Under the pieces are notes generated by a model that had not been told where the DNA came from, made no database searches, and saw only the letters and a program-made list of their open reading frames with translations. Positions 7,769 to 16,904 of a stretch of 39,435 nt of DNA are shown here, in pieces. A program made the translations under genes and the position numbers. The first letter of the stretch is position 1; every line of letters starts with the position of its first letter. Origin of the DNA: JBBDSH01 sp040905045 (GTDB lineage Bacteria; Pseudomonadota; Gammaproteobacteria; Eutrophobiales; Eutrophobiaceae); NCBI GenBank assembly GCA_040905045.1, contig JBBDSH010000046.1, forward strand, positions 1 through 39,435, written 5' to 3'.

Positions 7769-9469
7769 GTGATTAAATCTTTTCTAAAGTCAGGAAGTTC
7801 TGCAAACGCGCTGGCGCTGTGCTTGTTAATCGTTGTGGCGCCGCTGCGGGCCGGGGATGTGCCGCCGGCGGACGCCGTCGCCAGCGCCCATCCCCTGGCG
7901 ACCAAAGCGGGTATCGAGATCCTTGAGCAGGGCGGTAACGCCTTCGACGCCGCCGTCGCCGTGACCGCCGCGCTGGCCGTGGTGGAGCCGTTCAGCTCCG
8001 GCCTTGGCGGCGGTGGATTCTGGCTGCTGCACCGAGCCGGCGACGGCAAGCAGGTCATGATCGACGGGCGCGAACGGGCCCCGAAAGCGGCTCATCGGCA
8101 GATGTACCTGGACAAGAACGGTGAGGTCAACAAGGGTCTCTCCCTGAACGGCCCCCTGGCGGCCGGGATTCCCGGGATCCCCGCGGGGCTGGATTATCTG
8201 TCGGCGAATTACGGGCGACTGTCCCTGAAACAGTCCCTGGCGCCGGCCATCCGTTATGCCAGGGAAGGTTTCGCCGTTTCGGATCACTACCGGCGCATGG
8301 CATCGTTCCGCACCGATGTCCTCAATACTTCACCGGCGGCGGCCGCCATCTTCCTGCAGGACGGCAAGGTTCCGGAGCCGGGGTTCGTCTTGGCACAGGA
8401 AAATCTGGCGCGGCTTCTGGAGCGCATGGCCGTGCAGGGAAAGTCTGCGTTTTACGGTGGCGAGACGGCACGCAGGCTGGTCCAGGGCGTGCAGGCCGCC
8501 GACGGCATCTGGTCTCTTCAGGATCTTGCCGAGTACCGTGTCGTTGAGCGAAAGCCCATTATCACCGAATACCGGGGCCTGCGCGTGGTTTCCGCCTCGC
8601 CGCCTTCTTCCGGCGGCATTGTCATCGGTCAGGCCCTGAAAATCCTGGAGCACTTCGATCTTCAGGCCATGAACAGCGTCGATCGTAAACACCACGTTAT
8701 CGAGGCCATGCGGCGCGCCTTTCGCGACCGGGCCGTGTTTCTGGGCGATCCGGATCATGTCCATATACCGGTCGATCGACTCTTCAATGAAGATTACCTG
8801 GACGGCCTGGCCATCACCATCGATCCGGCACGGGCCACGCCCAGCGCGGAACTGGGGGATACGCCGCAGCTGGATCAGAGCGGCACATCGACCACTCACT
8901 TTTCCATCATCGACAGCGACGGCAACCGCGTCGCCGCGACACTGAGTATCAACCTGCCGTTCGGTTCCGGGTTTGTTCCGCCCGGCACCGGGGTTCTGCT
9001 CAACGACGAGATGGACGACTTCGCCATCAAACCGCACCGGCCCAATGCCTACGGCCTGGTGGGCGACGAGGCCAACGCCGTTGCGCCGGGCAAGCGGCCG
9101 CTGTCCAGCATGTCACCCACCTTCGTGGAGACCGGGGATCGCATCGGCATTCTCGGTACGCCGGGCGGCTCGCGCATCATTAGCATGGTCCTGCTGGGGA
9201 TCCTCGATTTTGCCGATGGTTTCGGACCCGATTCCTGGGTCGGACGGGAGCGCTACCATCATCAATATTTGCCCGATGCCGTACAGTATGAAAAGAACGG
9301 GCTCGGCCATTACGAACAGGAGAAGCTGCGGGAACGCGGACATAAACTGCGCGAGATTAACCGGCGGTACGGCGATATGCATGCCATTCTCTGGGACAGA
9401 AAGCGGGGTGAGGTTTCCGCCGCCTCGGATCCTCGCGGCGAGGGAGAGGCGGCGGTCGTGAATCATTAA
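7769..9469 (+). CDS. ggt: Gamma-glutamyltransferase (glutathione hydrolase)
   Basis: 566 residues, the normal proenzyme size. The enzyme is exported, self-cleaves into two subunits and transfers or hydrolyses the gamma-glutamyl group of glutathione. The N-terminus has a signal peptide (LALCLLIVVAPLRAGD). The autocleavage/nucleophile threonine is T375 in GTSTTHFSIID; before it come the NAFDAAVAVTAALAVVEPFSSGLGGGGF motif region, and after it GSGFVPPGTGVLLNDEMDDF and KRPLSSMSPT, all family hallmarks. The GTG start lies in a short period-7 repeat (ggtgatt cgtgatt, 7761-7774) and the last codons (VVNH) are read from another repeat array. Confidence 0.95.
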   Translation: MIKSFLKSGSSANALALCLLIVVAPLRAGDVPPADAVASAHPLATKAGIEILEQGGNAFDAAVAVTAALAVVEPFSSGLGGGGFWLLHRAGDGKQVMIDGRERAPKAAHRQMYLDKNGEVNKGLSLNGPLAAGIPGIPAGLDYLSANYGRLSLKQSLAPAIRYAREGFAVSDHYRRMASFRTDVLNTSPAAAAIFLQDGKVPEPGFVLAQENLARLLERMAVQGKSAFYGGETARRLVQGVQAADGIWSLQDLAEYRVVERKPIITEYRGLRVVSASPPSSGGIVIGQALKILEHFDLQAMNSVDRKHHVIEAMRRAFRDRAVFLGDPDHVHIPVDRLFNEDYLDGLAITIDPARATPSAELGDTPQLDQSGTSTTHFSIIDSDGNRVAATLSINLPFGSGFVPPGTGVLLNDEMDDFAIKPHRPNAYGLVGDEANAVAPGKRPLSSMSPTFVETGDRIGILGTPGGSRIISMVLLGILDFADGFGPDSWVGRERYHHQYLPDAVQYEKNGLGHYEQEKLRERGHKLREINRRYGDMHAILWDRKRGEVSAASDPRGEGEAAVVNH

Positions 9470-9525
9470 TCGTGACTCGTGATGAGTTAGCGGTCAGACT
9501 CGAATTGCGAGCCACGAGCCACGAA
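9457..9525. repeat. Facing period-7 repeat arrays (CGTGACT type) at the end of ggt
   Basis: The left array is cgtgaat cattaat cgtgact cgtgatg (9457-9484); the right array is actcgaa ttgcgag ccacgag ccacgaa (9498-9525), roughly its reverse complement. The left array includes the ggt stop codon. Two more units of the same type (7761-7774) overlap the ggt start, so the gene is bracketed by this repeat. Confidence 0.8.
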
Positions 9526-9574
9526 ATCCGCAGCTTCACAAGACTGCCGAGCATAATAATTTAAGGGGGAGAAT

Positions 9575-10603
9575 ATGGTCGAGGAACAAACCATCCGACG
9601 CATTGCGACGGAAGAGGCTTTCAGTATCCCGGAAGTCGCGGCGGAACTGCGCAACGTGGCCCGGTCGCCGGGCAACAGCCTGGACCTGGAACTGGTCCGG
9701 GCCATCTACGATTCCGAGGACGGCGGCGGTTTTCTGGACAACCTGCTGGATCTGGAAGAGCAGCGACTCCGCGTCATGGATGAAAACGGTGTCGACGTGC
9801 ATCTTTTGTCGCTGACCGCACCCGGTGTACAGATGTTCGATGCCGACACGGCGACGGAACTGGCCGCATTGGCCAACGATCGACTGGCCGAGGTCATCGG
9901 TCGTCATCCGGATCGTTTCGCCGGCCTGGCCAGTTTCGCACCGCAATCGCCCAAACGCGCCGCCGCGGAAATGGAACGGGCCATCAAGAAACTGAAGCTG
10001 AACGGCTTCGTGGTCAATTCCCATACCCATAATGAATACCTGGATTATCCGAAATACTGGCCGATACTGGAGGCGGCCGAGGCGCTGGATGCCTGTATCT
10101 ATATTCATCCGCGAGCGGCCTCGGACGGTCTGGCCGGACCCATGCGCGATTACAACATGCACGCCGCCCTGTGGTCCTACGGTGTCGAGGTGAGCACCCA
10201 TGCCGTGCGCCTGATACTCAGCGGCGTCTTCGATCGATTCCCGAACCTGAAGATCTGCATCGGGCATATGGGCGAGGCCGTGCACTTCTGGCTGTGGCGG
10301 ATTGATTTCATGAGCCGGCGCGGACAGGAGACCGGCCAGGCACCGAAACTCAAGCTCAAACCCAGCGAGTATTTCAGGCGCAACTTCGTCATTACCACCA
10401 GCGGGCAGGAATCACATCCGGCCCTGGACTTTTCCATCAAACAACTGGGCGCGGACAATGTTCTCTGGGCCATCGATTACCCTTATCAGCCGACCACGCC
10501 GGCGGTTGAGTTCATGGACAGCGCGCCGATTTCCGGGGAAGAGCGGGAGAAGATCTACCATAAGAACGCCGAACGCGTCTTTCATATAAAGAGTAAGGAG
10601 TAA
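9575..10603 (+). CDS. Amidohydrolase-family protein, LigW/gamma-resorcylate decarboxylase-like
   Basis: 342 residues, no signal peptide. It belongs to the amidohydrolase-2 (ACMSD-type) family and looks closest to 5-carboxyvanillate (LigW) and 2,6-dihydroxybenzoate decarboxylases. The N-terminal RRIATEEAF supplies the metal-ligand glutamate region (E13/E14); further candidates are H178 in IYIHPR, H231 in GHMGEA and D301 in AIDYPYQ, all in the expected order. Members decarboxylate aromatic acids using a divalent metal without redox chemistry. The ribosome site is GGGGAGA 5 nt before the ATG. The exact substrate cannot be read from the sequence; other amidohydrolase-2 activities remain possible. 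Confidence 0.88.
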   Translation: MVEEQTIRRIATEEAFSIPEVAAELRNVARSPGNSLDLELVRAIYDSEDGGGFLDNLLDLEEQRLRVMDENGVDVHLLSLTAPGVQMFDADTATELAALANDRLAEVIGRHPDRFAGLASFAPQSPKRAAAEMERAIKKLKLNGFVVNSHTHNEYLDYPKYWPILEAAEALDACIYIHPRAASDGLAGPMRDYNMHAALWSYGVEVSTHAVRLILSGVFDRFPNLKICIGHMGEAVHFWLWRIDFMSRRGQETGQAPKLKLKPSEYFRRNFVITTSGQESHPALDFSIKQLGADNVLWAIDYPYQPTTPAVEFMDSAPISGEEREKIYHKNAERVFHIKSKE

Positions 10604-10658
10604 GGGGTGAGGAGTGTAAGCCAGGGCCTGTTTTCGCCTTACTACCCACCCTCCCGCC
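10591..10658. repeat. Facing period-7 repeat arrays (GAGTAAG type)
   Basis: The left array is gagtaag gagtaag gggtgag gagtgta (10591-10618) and contains the stop codon of the decarboxylase gene. After a 19-nt loop comes the complementary type, cttacta cccaccc tcccgcc (10638-10658). A ctctgtggc motif shared with the spacers near 7740 and 29390 follows at about 10676. Confidence 0.8.
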
Positions 10659-10716
10659 TTGCCGCTGACTCATGTTCTCTGTGGCTGATTAATAAAGTTT
10701 AATAAAGAGGAAAGTA

Positions 10717-11617
10717 ATGAAGGCATATGTAGTCCGTAAAGGCAGTAAAGGCCTGGAGGGTGTAACGCCGGTCGAGAAGCCGGAGCCGGAACCCGGTCCC
10801 GGTGAAATCCTGGTGCGCATGCGCGCCGCCTCCATCAATTATCGCGATCATCTGGTCTATTCCGGACAGTATTTCGGCCAGGAGGTGGCCGAAGACACGA
10901 TCGCCTTGTCCGACGGCGCCGGTGAAGTGGTTGAGGCCGGTGCGAATGTCGCCCGATTCAAAAAAGGGGACCGTGTCCTGGGCGCCTTCTTCCGCGATTT
11001 TGTCGAGGGACTGCCTCCCTGGCCCGCCCGCGCCGAAGCGCTGGGGCAGAGTGGCGTCGACGGCGTGCTGGCGGAGTATGTGGTCTTCAATGAACAGAAC
11101 GCGGTACCGGTGCCGNNNNNNNNNNNNNNNNNNNNNNNNNNNNNNNNNNNNNNNNNNNNNNNNNNNNNNNNNNNNNNNNNNNNNNNNNNNNNNNNNNNNN
11201 NNNNNNNNNNNNNNNGGTGCCGATGATGTCATCAATTACAAGAAGACACCGGAATGGGACCAGGCGGTACTGGAATTGACCAATGGTGCCGGCGTGGATC
11301 ACGTCATCGAGATCGGCGGTGTCGGTTCACTGGCACGGTCCATCAAGTCGGTGGGTGCCGGCGGCAATGTCGCCGTCATCGGCTTCCTGGCCGGGCCCGA
11401 AGGCGAGACGGCGCCGTTTGGTTTGATGGGCAAGTGGGCCAGGATCACCGGAATCATGGTCGGTAACCGGGCCATGCTGGAAGAGATGAACGAGGCCGTC
11501 ACGGTAAACGGCATCAAACCGGTGGTGGACAAGGTCTTCCCCTTCGAGGAAGCCATTGAAGCGTTGCGCTATGAACACGCCGGCAAACACTTCGGTAAAG
11601 TAGTGATCGGTATTTGA
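10717..11617 (+). CDS. MDR-family (zinc-type alcohol dehydrogenase/quinone oxidoreductase-like) protein, interrupted by assembly gap
   Basis: The N-terminal part (10717-11115, 133 codons) has the GroES-like domain: PGPGEILVRMRAASINYRDHL, then GAGEVVEAGANVARFKKGDRV. The C-terminal part (from 11216) has the end of the Rossmann domain: GADDVINYKK, VDHVIEIGG, then KVFPFEEAIEALRYEHAGKHFGKVVI. The two halves are in different frames because the 100 Ns are a placeholder. By comparison with the family roughly 70 residues are missing, including the glycine-rich NAD(P) motif. The usual catalytic zinc cysteine position reads NYRD, suggesting a zinc-independent oxidoreductase. The ribosome site is AGAGGAAAG. 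It may belong with the upstream aromatic decarboxylase, but that is inference. Confidence 0.88.
11116..11215. other. Assembly gap (100 N)
   Basis: Exactly 100 unknown bases, the conventional scaffold placeholder for a gap of unknown size. The flanking halves belong to one oxidoreductase gene and lose frame across it, so the true gap is not 100 bp; about 200 bp would restore a family-length protein. Confidence 0.99.
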
Positions 11618-11892
11618 GAATCACGGGCATTGCAAATCGCTCCGGAGCGGCGCCAGGCGTGGCGCGGGGACGTGCCGTTGGAACTATGCATGTAACATCC
11701 GCGCTCCTCGTGCAGTAGACGGGCCGGGTTCGGGCCCCGGAATTCAGGGATGAATGGTTACAGGCTTTGCCGCGGTTGCCTTATGGTTTTGATTGGCCTA
11801 GATTCCGTATACGGTATGTCAGCGCGAAGAAAATATATCCATCATTATTGCCGGTATGGGGCCTGCCTGAAAGGTTGCCGGCACATGAGCAC

Positions 11893-12822
11893 ATGAACAA
11901 AGATCCGAACCAGTCATTCGAAAAGCAGCTTGATTCCCGGGTTCAGGACCGGCTGGAAGCGGTATTGAACGGCATGCCCGTCGCCGTTTCCTGGGCCGAA
12001 CTCCGAACCGGGAAGATCATCTTTATAAACAAGAAATTCCATGAAATGTTCGGGTACGATCTGGGCGATCATGCGACCGTGGAGGATTGGATCAAGCAGA
12101 CTTATCCGGACCCGAAACAGGTCGAACGTGCCATGAACATGTGGGCGCCGCATTTCGAAACCACGGCAATCGTCCCGTTCGAAATCGAGCAGGTGGAGGT
12201 GGATGTCCTGTGCAAGAATGGCGATGTAAAGACGACATTATTGAGCGGCATGATCCTGCCCCACGAAAGCTGGGCGCTGGCCATCTTTTCCGATATTACC
12301 GAACGCAAGGAAGCCGAGGAGCGTGTTCAACAGCAGGCCATGGAAGATCCCCTGACCGGACTGGGCAACCGGCGTGCCTTTGAGAACGCTCTGAAAAGCA
12401 GTCTGTCGCGGGCGCGGCGCAGGCAGACGGCTGTCGCTCTGCTGCTCCTGGACCTGGATGAATTCAAGCCTCTGAACGATGAACATGGCCATGACTGTGG
12501 CGACATGGTATTGCAGACCGTGGCCGAACGGCTGCGGCGCGCCGTCAGGGATGAGGATTTTGTTTGTCGCCTGGGGGGCGATGAATTCTGCATTATCATC
12601 GACGACAAGGTAACCGGCCGCAGCACGGAAGATGTTGCCGGGCGCGTCATCGCGGAAGTCCGCAAACCGTTACTGGTGGACAACACCACCGTTTCCCCGG
12701 GGTTAAGCGTCGGTATCGCCGTCTTCCCCGAGGACGCCCGGGATTTAGATTCTCTGTACAAGGCCGCCGATCAGGCATTGTACCGCGCCAAGCAGCGCGG
12801 CCGCGGTCGCTGGAGCCGTTGA
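11893..12822 (+). CDS. PAS-GGDEF diguanylate cyclase
   Basis: 309 residues from the chosen ATG; the open frame extends 42 codons upstream but that stretch looks non-coding. A PAS-like sensor domain (about residues 15-135: VLNGMPVAVSWAELRTGKII ... SDITERKEAEE) is joined by a short coiled linker to a GGDEF domain (about 150-305). The active-site motif RLGGDEF (GGDEF at 228-232) is intact, and RDED five residues before it is a canonical inhibitory I-site, so it should make c-di-GMP under product feedback. There are no transmembrane segments, so it is cytoplasmic. The signal sensed is unknown. About 275 nt upstream (11618-11892) hold no recognisable feature. Confidence 0.93.
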   Translation: MNKDPNQSFEKQLDSRVQDRLEAVLNGMPVAVSWAELRTGKIIFINKKFHEMFGYDLGDHATVEDWIKQTYPDPKQVERAMNMWAPHFETTAIVPFEIEQVEVDVLCKNGDVKTTLLSGMILPHESWALAIFSDITERKEAEERVQQQAMEDPLTGLGNRRAFENALKSSLSRARRRQTAVALLLLDLDEFKPLNDEHGHDCGDMVLQTVAERLRRAVRDEDFVCRLGGDEFCIIIDDKVTGRSTEDVAGRVIAEVRKPLLVDNTTVSPGLSVGIAVFPEDARDLDSLYKAADQALYRAKQRGRGRWSR

Positions 12823-12963
12823 TACGGTCATGCGGTAATATGTGATTTTTTGATATTAACTTCCTTGTCGTATCTCCTGCCGATGCATAATAGGGTCCGG
12901 GGCAGGGCTTCGGTAAGCGTATGAACCCGAAATATTGTGGCTATATACCGCAATCCTTGATCC

Positions 12964-13710
12964 ATGTTTTCATTCTATAAAAACTGGCGGGTCCGCCGTA
13001 TCCTTCGCGGTTATCGTATACCGGATGCGCTTTGGGGATCCGTGATGCATGAAGAGCGCAGCATCCGGCATCTCGCCGATGCCGATCTGAAACGTCTGCG
13101 GGATCTGGCAAGCCTGTTTTTGTATGAAAAATCCATTGAGTCGGCACGGGGTTTTGAGATTACCGACGCCATGAAGGCGCGGATCGGCTGCCTCGCCGCC
13201 CTGCCTGTACTCAATCTGGGACTGGATTATTATCGCCCATGGTATTCGGTCATTGTTTATGCGGAAGCATTTGTTTCGCGGGATTACTATCAGGATGATG
13301 CGGGCGTGGTTCATTCTCAGCCGGAAGCACGTGCCGGCGAGGCCTGGGCCCGGGGCCCGGTGATTCTGTCCTGGGACGATGTGGTCTCGGCTCGTGACGG
13401 CTATAACGTGGTTATACACGAGATGGCGCACAAACTGGATCTGCTGGACGGCGTGGCGAACGGTTATCCGCCCATTCACGCCGACATGCAGCGGCGGCAG
13501 TGGACGGCGGCCTTCAGCGAGGCTTTTGATAATCTCACTGCGAACATTGAGGCGGGCCGCGGGACCGGTCTTGATGAATATGCTTCAACCAGCCCGGCGG
13601 AGTTCTTTGCGGTGGCCAGTGAGGCATTTTTTACATCTCCCCGTGTGTTGCAGAGGGAGTGTCCCCGAGTCTATGAACAGCTGGCCCTGTATTATCGGCA
13701 GCAGCCTTGA
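12964..13710 (+). CDS. mtfA: MtfA-like zinc peptidase (Mlc titration factor A family)
   Basis: 248 residues. The MtfA/M90 family binds the glucose repressor Mlc in enterobacteria and has aminopeptidase activity. The zinc motif HEMAH (H152, E153, H156 in VVIHEMAHKLDLLDG) is intact, and the downstream SPAEFFAVASEAFF supplies the third ligand region. The conserved WSVIVY-like segment and GPVILSWDDV also match. In this organism the partner need not be Mlc. The insertion sequence lies 88 nt downstream and does not disrupt it. Confidence 0.92.
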   Translation: MFSFYKNWRVRRILRGYRIPDALWGSVMHEERSIRHLADADLKRLRDLASLFLYEKSIESARGFEITDAMKARIGCLAALPVLNLGLDYYRPWYSVIVYAEAFVSRDYYQDDAGVVHSQPEARAGEAWARGPVILSWDDVVSARDGYNVVIHEMAHKLDLLDGVANGYPPIHADMQRRQWTAAFSEAFDNLTANIEAGRGTGLDEYASTSPAEFFAVASEAFFTSPRVLQRECPRVYEQLALYYRQQP

Positions 13711-13919
13711 ACGAACATCTCGAATCAAGAAACCGACACACAAGATCACAATAACAGGAAAAATTCCCGTTGGATTAAATCTAAGGGCATGTTTTAATTG
13801 AATTTAGGGTCTTCGTGAAAACGTGTGGGTAAATTCCAGGTACTGATCATGCTGCAAACCGCGCCGGTATTGGATTTAAGGCCGATTGCAAGGGGCCGGA
13901 TTTTTGGCATGATATCCCC

Positions 13920-15151
13920 ATGGCCAAATCACACAAACCCCTTCGTCGGTTATCCGACACATATGCCTTCCCCGGTTTCCGCCCGCAGGCGACGGTGCGC
14001 GGGATTTTCGGCGATCCGAAAGCCCGTATCGTTACCCTGGTTCGGCGCTCAAAAAAACGCTGTGCGGTGTCTGCGGTACGGCGCATTTCAGTTGGTACGA
14101 CCGCAAACGACGGCGCATTCGCGACCTGTCCTGCGGCGATACGCGGGTGTATCTGGACCTCGAGATCCGGCGCGTGTCGTGCCGGCGTTGCGGCAAGGTG
14201 AAACGCGAGGGGTTGGATTGGCTGGCGGACAATCCGTTCTATACGAAGCGCTTTGCCTGGTATGTGGGACGACGTTGTGCAAGCGCCTCGATCAAGTCCG
14301 TAGCCGAAGAACTCAAGCTCGACTGGCATACGGTCAAGGAACTGGAGAAACAGTACATGCGGGCGCAGCTGGCGAAAGCCGGGACGCCGGCGCCGAAAGC
14401 CATCGGTATCGACGAGATCTCGGTGCGCAAGCGCCACACCTATCGCATCGTGGTCAGCGACCTCATCCGCGGTCGACCGATCTGGTTCGGCGGGCAGGAC
14501 CGCTCGGAGGCAAGTCTGGCACAATTTTACGAATGGCTGGGGGAAAACAAGGTCCAACGCATTCGTCTGGCGGTGATGGATATGTGGAAACCGTTTCGCA
14601 ACGCCACCCAGGCTCATGCCCCGCAAGCGGCTATCCTGTTCGACAAGTTTCATATCATGCGTCATCTGGGCGAGGCGCTGGACCAGGTGCGCAAGACCGA
14701 ATACGCCCGGCTCAAGGGCAAAGACCGCGCTTACATCAAGGGACAAAAATACACCTTGCTGTCGAATCGAGAGAACCTGACGCTGGAAGGCCGGCAGGCG
14801 CTCAAGACCCTGCTCGCGGCAAACAAACGGCTCAATACCGCCTACCTGCTGAAAGAATCCTTCGGGCAGCTTTGGGACTATCAGCGCGAGGGTTGGGCGC
14901 GACGTTTCTTCGAAAACTGGCGCACCAGCCTGAAATGGCAACGGCTGAAACCCTACGAGGCGTTCGCTGATATGATTGACCGGCATTGGGACGGGATCGC
15001 GGCGTACTGCCAACCGGGAAACAAGGTCTCGCTTGGTTATGTGGAAGGATTGAACAACAAGATCCGGGTGATCCAACGGCGCGCCTACGGGATTCGAGAT
15101 GAAGAATACCTTCGCCTCAAAATCCTGACTTGTACCTTGCCGCCGTTGTAA
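13920..15151 (+). CDS. tnpA: ISL3-family transposase, expressed across a -1 frameshift
   Basis: The first frame (13920-) encodes MAKSHKPLRRLSDTYAFPGF and about 46 codons up to RRSKK. The remainder is in the -1 frame from 14057: TLCGVCGTAHFSWY, a zinc-finger CGVCG ... CRRCGK, a helix-turn-helix region (ASIKSVAEELKLDWHTVKEL), then the DDE transposase core with IGIDEISVRKRHTYRIVVSD, AVMDMWKPFRNA and the C-terminal VEGLNNKIRVIQRRAYGIRD. The joined product is 410 residues, a normal ISL3 size; neither frame alone is. The frames meet at a run of seven A. Either this is programmed recoding or the copy is frameshifted; the intact IS ends favour a working element. A 443-codon antisense frame is a shadow. 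Confidence 0.88.
14051..14057 (+). promoter_or_regulatory. Candidate -1 frameshift (slippage) heptamer A AAA AAA in tnpA
   Basis: Seven consecutive A are read in the upstream frame as tcA AAA AAA cgc, the X-XXY-YYZ phasing required for -1 slippage. Slipping back one base moves the ribosome (or RNA polymerase, by slippage on A7) from the N-terminal frame exactly into the frame encoding the zinc finger and DDE core. Confidence 0.65.
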
Positions 15152-15293
15152 AACCATGAAATCCACCCACACGATCACGCGAAGAGCCTGAATTTATAGG
15201 CATCGTGATCTGTGCGGCGCGAGATAAGCCCGACTGCGCCGATCACCAGCCTCATTGGCCTGCATTTTCGGAGAACAGGTAAAGAAAACCTTT

Positions 15294-15875
15294 ATGGAAA
15301 CCACGACACTGAATAATTCGGACGGACCGGCCTGGGCCAGTTGGCTGGGTGTCGTCGCCGTGCTGCTGGGTGTATTGCTGGCATGCTGGCACGCCAATGA
15401 ATGGATGAAGCTGTCCATCGTCGGTGATCCGCCGTTTTCGGTGGCCGATATGCCGGAACCTGCCTGTGATGAGGATGAGATGGAGGAGGAAGGGCTGACG
15501 CTGGCCGAATGCCGGCAACTTGCCCTGAGCGTGCATGACATCAGTATTTCCGCGCCGGACTGGTTCCGCGGTTTCCATATGATGGTGTCCTTTGCCGGCT
15601 TTGTTATCGCCTTGATCTCCATATTGGTCGGTATTGCGCTTGTGGATTACCGGCGCTGGGCGCCGTCCGCTGCGTTCCTCACATTCGGTGCTCTCGCTGT
15701 TGTCGATATAGCTTCCTTCATGGGTGTGGTTAATACCGGGCCGCTGATCCGGCAGATGTATCTCTGGAGTACGCTGCTGTGGTTTTTCATTCATATCGTT
15801 ATGACGGTGGCGGCATTTACCGGTCGCGAGATGGAGCGGGACGGGATGCCGGCAACCGGCAACGGGCATGGCTGA
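15294..15875 (+). CDS. Four-helix membrane protein of unknown function
   Basis: 193 residues, not recognised. There is a membrane segment near the N-terminus (WLGVVAVLLGVLLACWH), then an acidic extracytoplasmic loop of about 60 residues with two cysteines (EPACDEDEMEEEG ... LAECRQL), then three further hydrophobic segments (about residues 95-175). It overlaps the next gene (cytochrome b561) by 8 nt, so the two are probably translated together and may form a membrane redox unit; several histidines lie near helices (GFHMM, FFIHIV) but heme binding is not established. The ATG at 15294 is preferred over an earlier in-frame ATG nearer the IS. Confidence 0.75.
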   Translation: METTTLNNSDGPAWASWLGVVAVLLGVLLACWHANEWMKLSIVGDPPFSVADMPEPACDEDEMEEEGLTLAECRQLALSVHDISISAPDWFRGFHMMVSFAGFVIALISILVGIALVDYRRWAPSAAFLTFGALAVVDIASFMGVVNTGPLIRQMYLWSTLLWFFIHIVMTVAAFTGREMERDGMPATGNGHG

Positions 15876-16434
15876 GCAGGTGGATTCGAATATGCAACGA
15901 CAGACTTACAGCAGAACCGCGGTATTACTGCACTGGCTGATGGCGGTATCCATCTTTTTCCTGTTCCTGTCCAGCTGGTGGATGCTGGGCCTGCCCCTGC
16001 CTTCGTCGGAGTACCGCTTCCGGGAATTCCCGTTCCAGCTGCACAAGAACCTGGGCATCACCCTGGTTTTCGTGCTGTTGCTGCTACTGTATGTGCGCTT
16101 CAAGCACCGGCCCGCGCCGCCGTCTTCGGAACACATGAAGCCGTGGATGCACAGGCTGGCAGTACTCGATCATATTATTATTTATGTAACGATTTTTGCC
16201 TGTTGCCTGAGCGGTTATCTGTCCTCCTCCTACAGCGGCTGGGGCACGAGATTGTGGTGGCTGGTTGACCTGCCCGATTGGGGGCGGAAGGATGAAGAAC
16301 TGAACATGTTCTATTCCGATATTCATCTCTGGACCTGCTGGATTCTGCTGGCGATTGTGGCCGTCCATATCAGCGGCGCGTTGTACCACGCCTTCCGCAA
16401 TGACGGCATCGTCCGGCGCATGCTGCATCTCTAG
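15868..16434 (+). CDS. Cytochrome b561-type membrane protein
   Basis: 188 residues, four predicted transmembrane helices. The histidines are placed as in the CybB-type b561 family: LLHWL in helix 1, QLHKNLG before helix 2, and DIHLW plus AVHISGALYH in helices 3-4, enough for two b hemes. It would pass electrons between the quinone pool and a partner. It is translationally coupled to the upstream membrane protein. The stop codon TAG is formed by the first bases of repeat copy B, so the terminus was probably set by the repeat insertion. Confidence 0.88.
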   Translation: MAEQVDSNMQRQTYSRTAVLLHWLMAVSIFFLFLSSWWMLGLPLPSSEYRFREFPFQLHKNLGITLVFVLLLLLYVRFKHRPAPPSSEHMKPWMHRLAVLDHIIIYVTIFACCLSGYLSSSYSGWGTRLWWLVDLPDWGRKDEELNMFYSDIHLWTCWILLAIVAVHISGALYHAFRNDGIVRRMLHL

Positions 16435-16650
16435 ATAAGTATTCCGAATTCCGCTCCAGTTACTGCACACTGGTTGAGAGCAAGGCCGGGGCGTGGTGTT
16501 GGAGCGACTAGCGCCATGGACGAGCGCGGGAGCGAGCCAGGGATGGCTCGGGGAGCGGAAACACCACGCCCCGGCCTTGCCTCCTCGATGCAATGTCGTC
16601 TCCTCCATACGGTAACCGCAACTGGAGCGGAATTCGGAACACATAGTTAG
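16431..16650. repeat. Palindromic MITE-like element, copy B (type 2 core)
   Basis: A 220-bp element. The outer inverted ends are CTAGATAAGTATTCCGAATT and, read inward from the right, CTAACTATGTGTTCCGAATT; pairing continues through CCGCTCCAGTT on both sides. A perfect 21-bp inner inverted repeat pairs 16480-16500 with 16560-16580. The core holds GGAGCGAGCC-AGGGAT-GGCTCG and GGGGAGCGGAAACACC, shared with copy C but not with copies A, D and E. Confidence 0.85.
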
Positions 16651-16745
16651 TCACTCCAACACCCTGCCCCTGCTTTGTATTCTGTATCAATCTCTCATTC
16701 TCCATACTGCAATACTGACTGGAGTGGAATCGGGAACATATGTTC
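16651..16745. repeat. Degenerate half-copy of the type 2 palindromic element
   Basis: Directly after copy B. Read on the minus strand it begins ACATATGTTCCCGATTCCACT, continues CCAGTC ... GTATGGAGAATGAGAGATTG and reaches GGGTGTTGGAG, the order found in the outer part of copies B and C. The other half is missing or very worn. The remaining sequence up to 16904 is AT-rich leader for the next gene, with no other feature seen. Confidence 0.55.
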
Positions 16746-16904
16746 GGACGATGGGCTCCAGAAGACGCGAAATTCCCCTGAAATTTGCTTTCATTCCCAT
16801 GCCGGAAGCTTCCATATCCTTGTAAAACAGTCATCGAGAGTGTATAAAAAATGGTTCTTTACATTGATCAGGAAATATTTAATTTTTAGGGGGAGGCTCT
16901 GTCA

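Larger units (their letters stand above)
13807..15188. mobile_element. ISL3-family insertion sequence, complete
   Basis: 1382 bp. The terminal inverted repeats are imperfect: the left end begins GGGTCTTCGTG and the right end, read inward, GGCTCTTCGCG; both continue with CGTGTGGGT and ATT-C-CA at matching positions (over 20 of about 32 match). The element is flanked by a perfect 8-bp direct repeat TGAATTTA at 13799-13806 and 15189-15196, the ISL3 target-duplication length. Intact ends and duplication indicate a fairly recent insertion. Confidence 0.93.

Noticed and set aside
13847..15178. A 443-codon open frame on the minus strand opposite the transposase
   Set aside because: Its translation has no recognisable motifs and it mirrors a well-supported ISL3 transposase; it is a GC-driven antisense shadow.
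16650..16904. A riboswitch or folate-sensing leader before the ligM-like gene
   Set aside because: The spacer is explained by a worn repeat half-copy and an AT-rich leader; I see no conserved riboswitch core.
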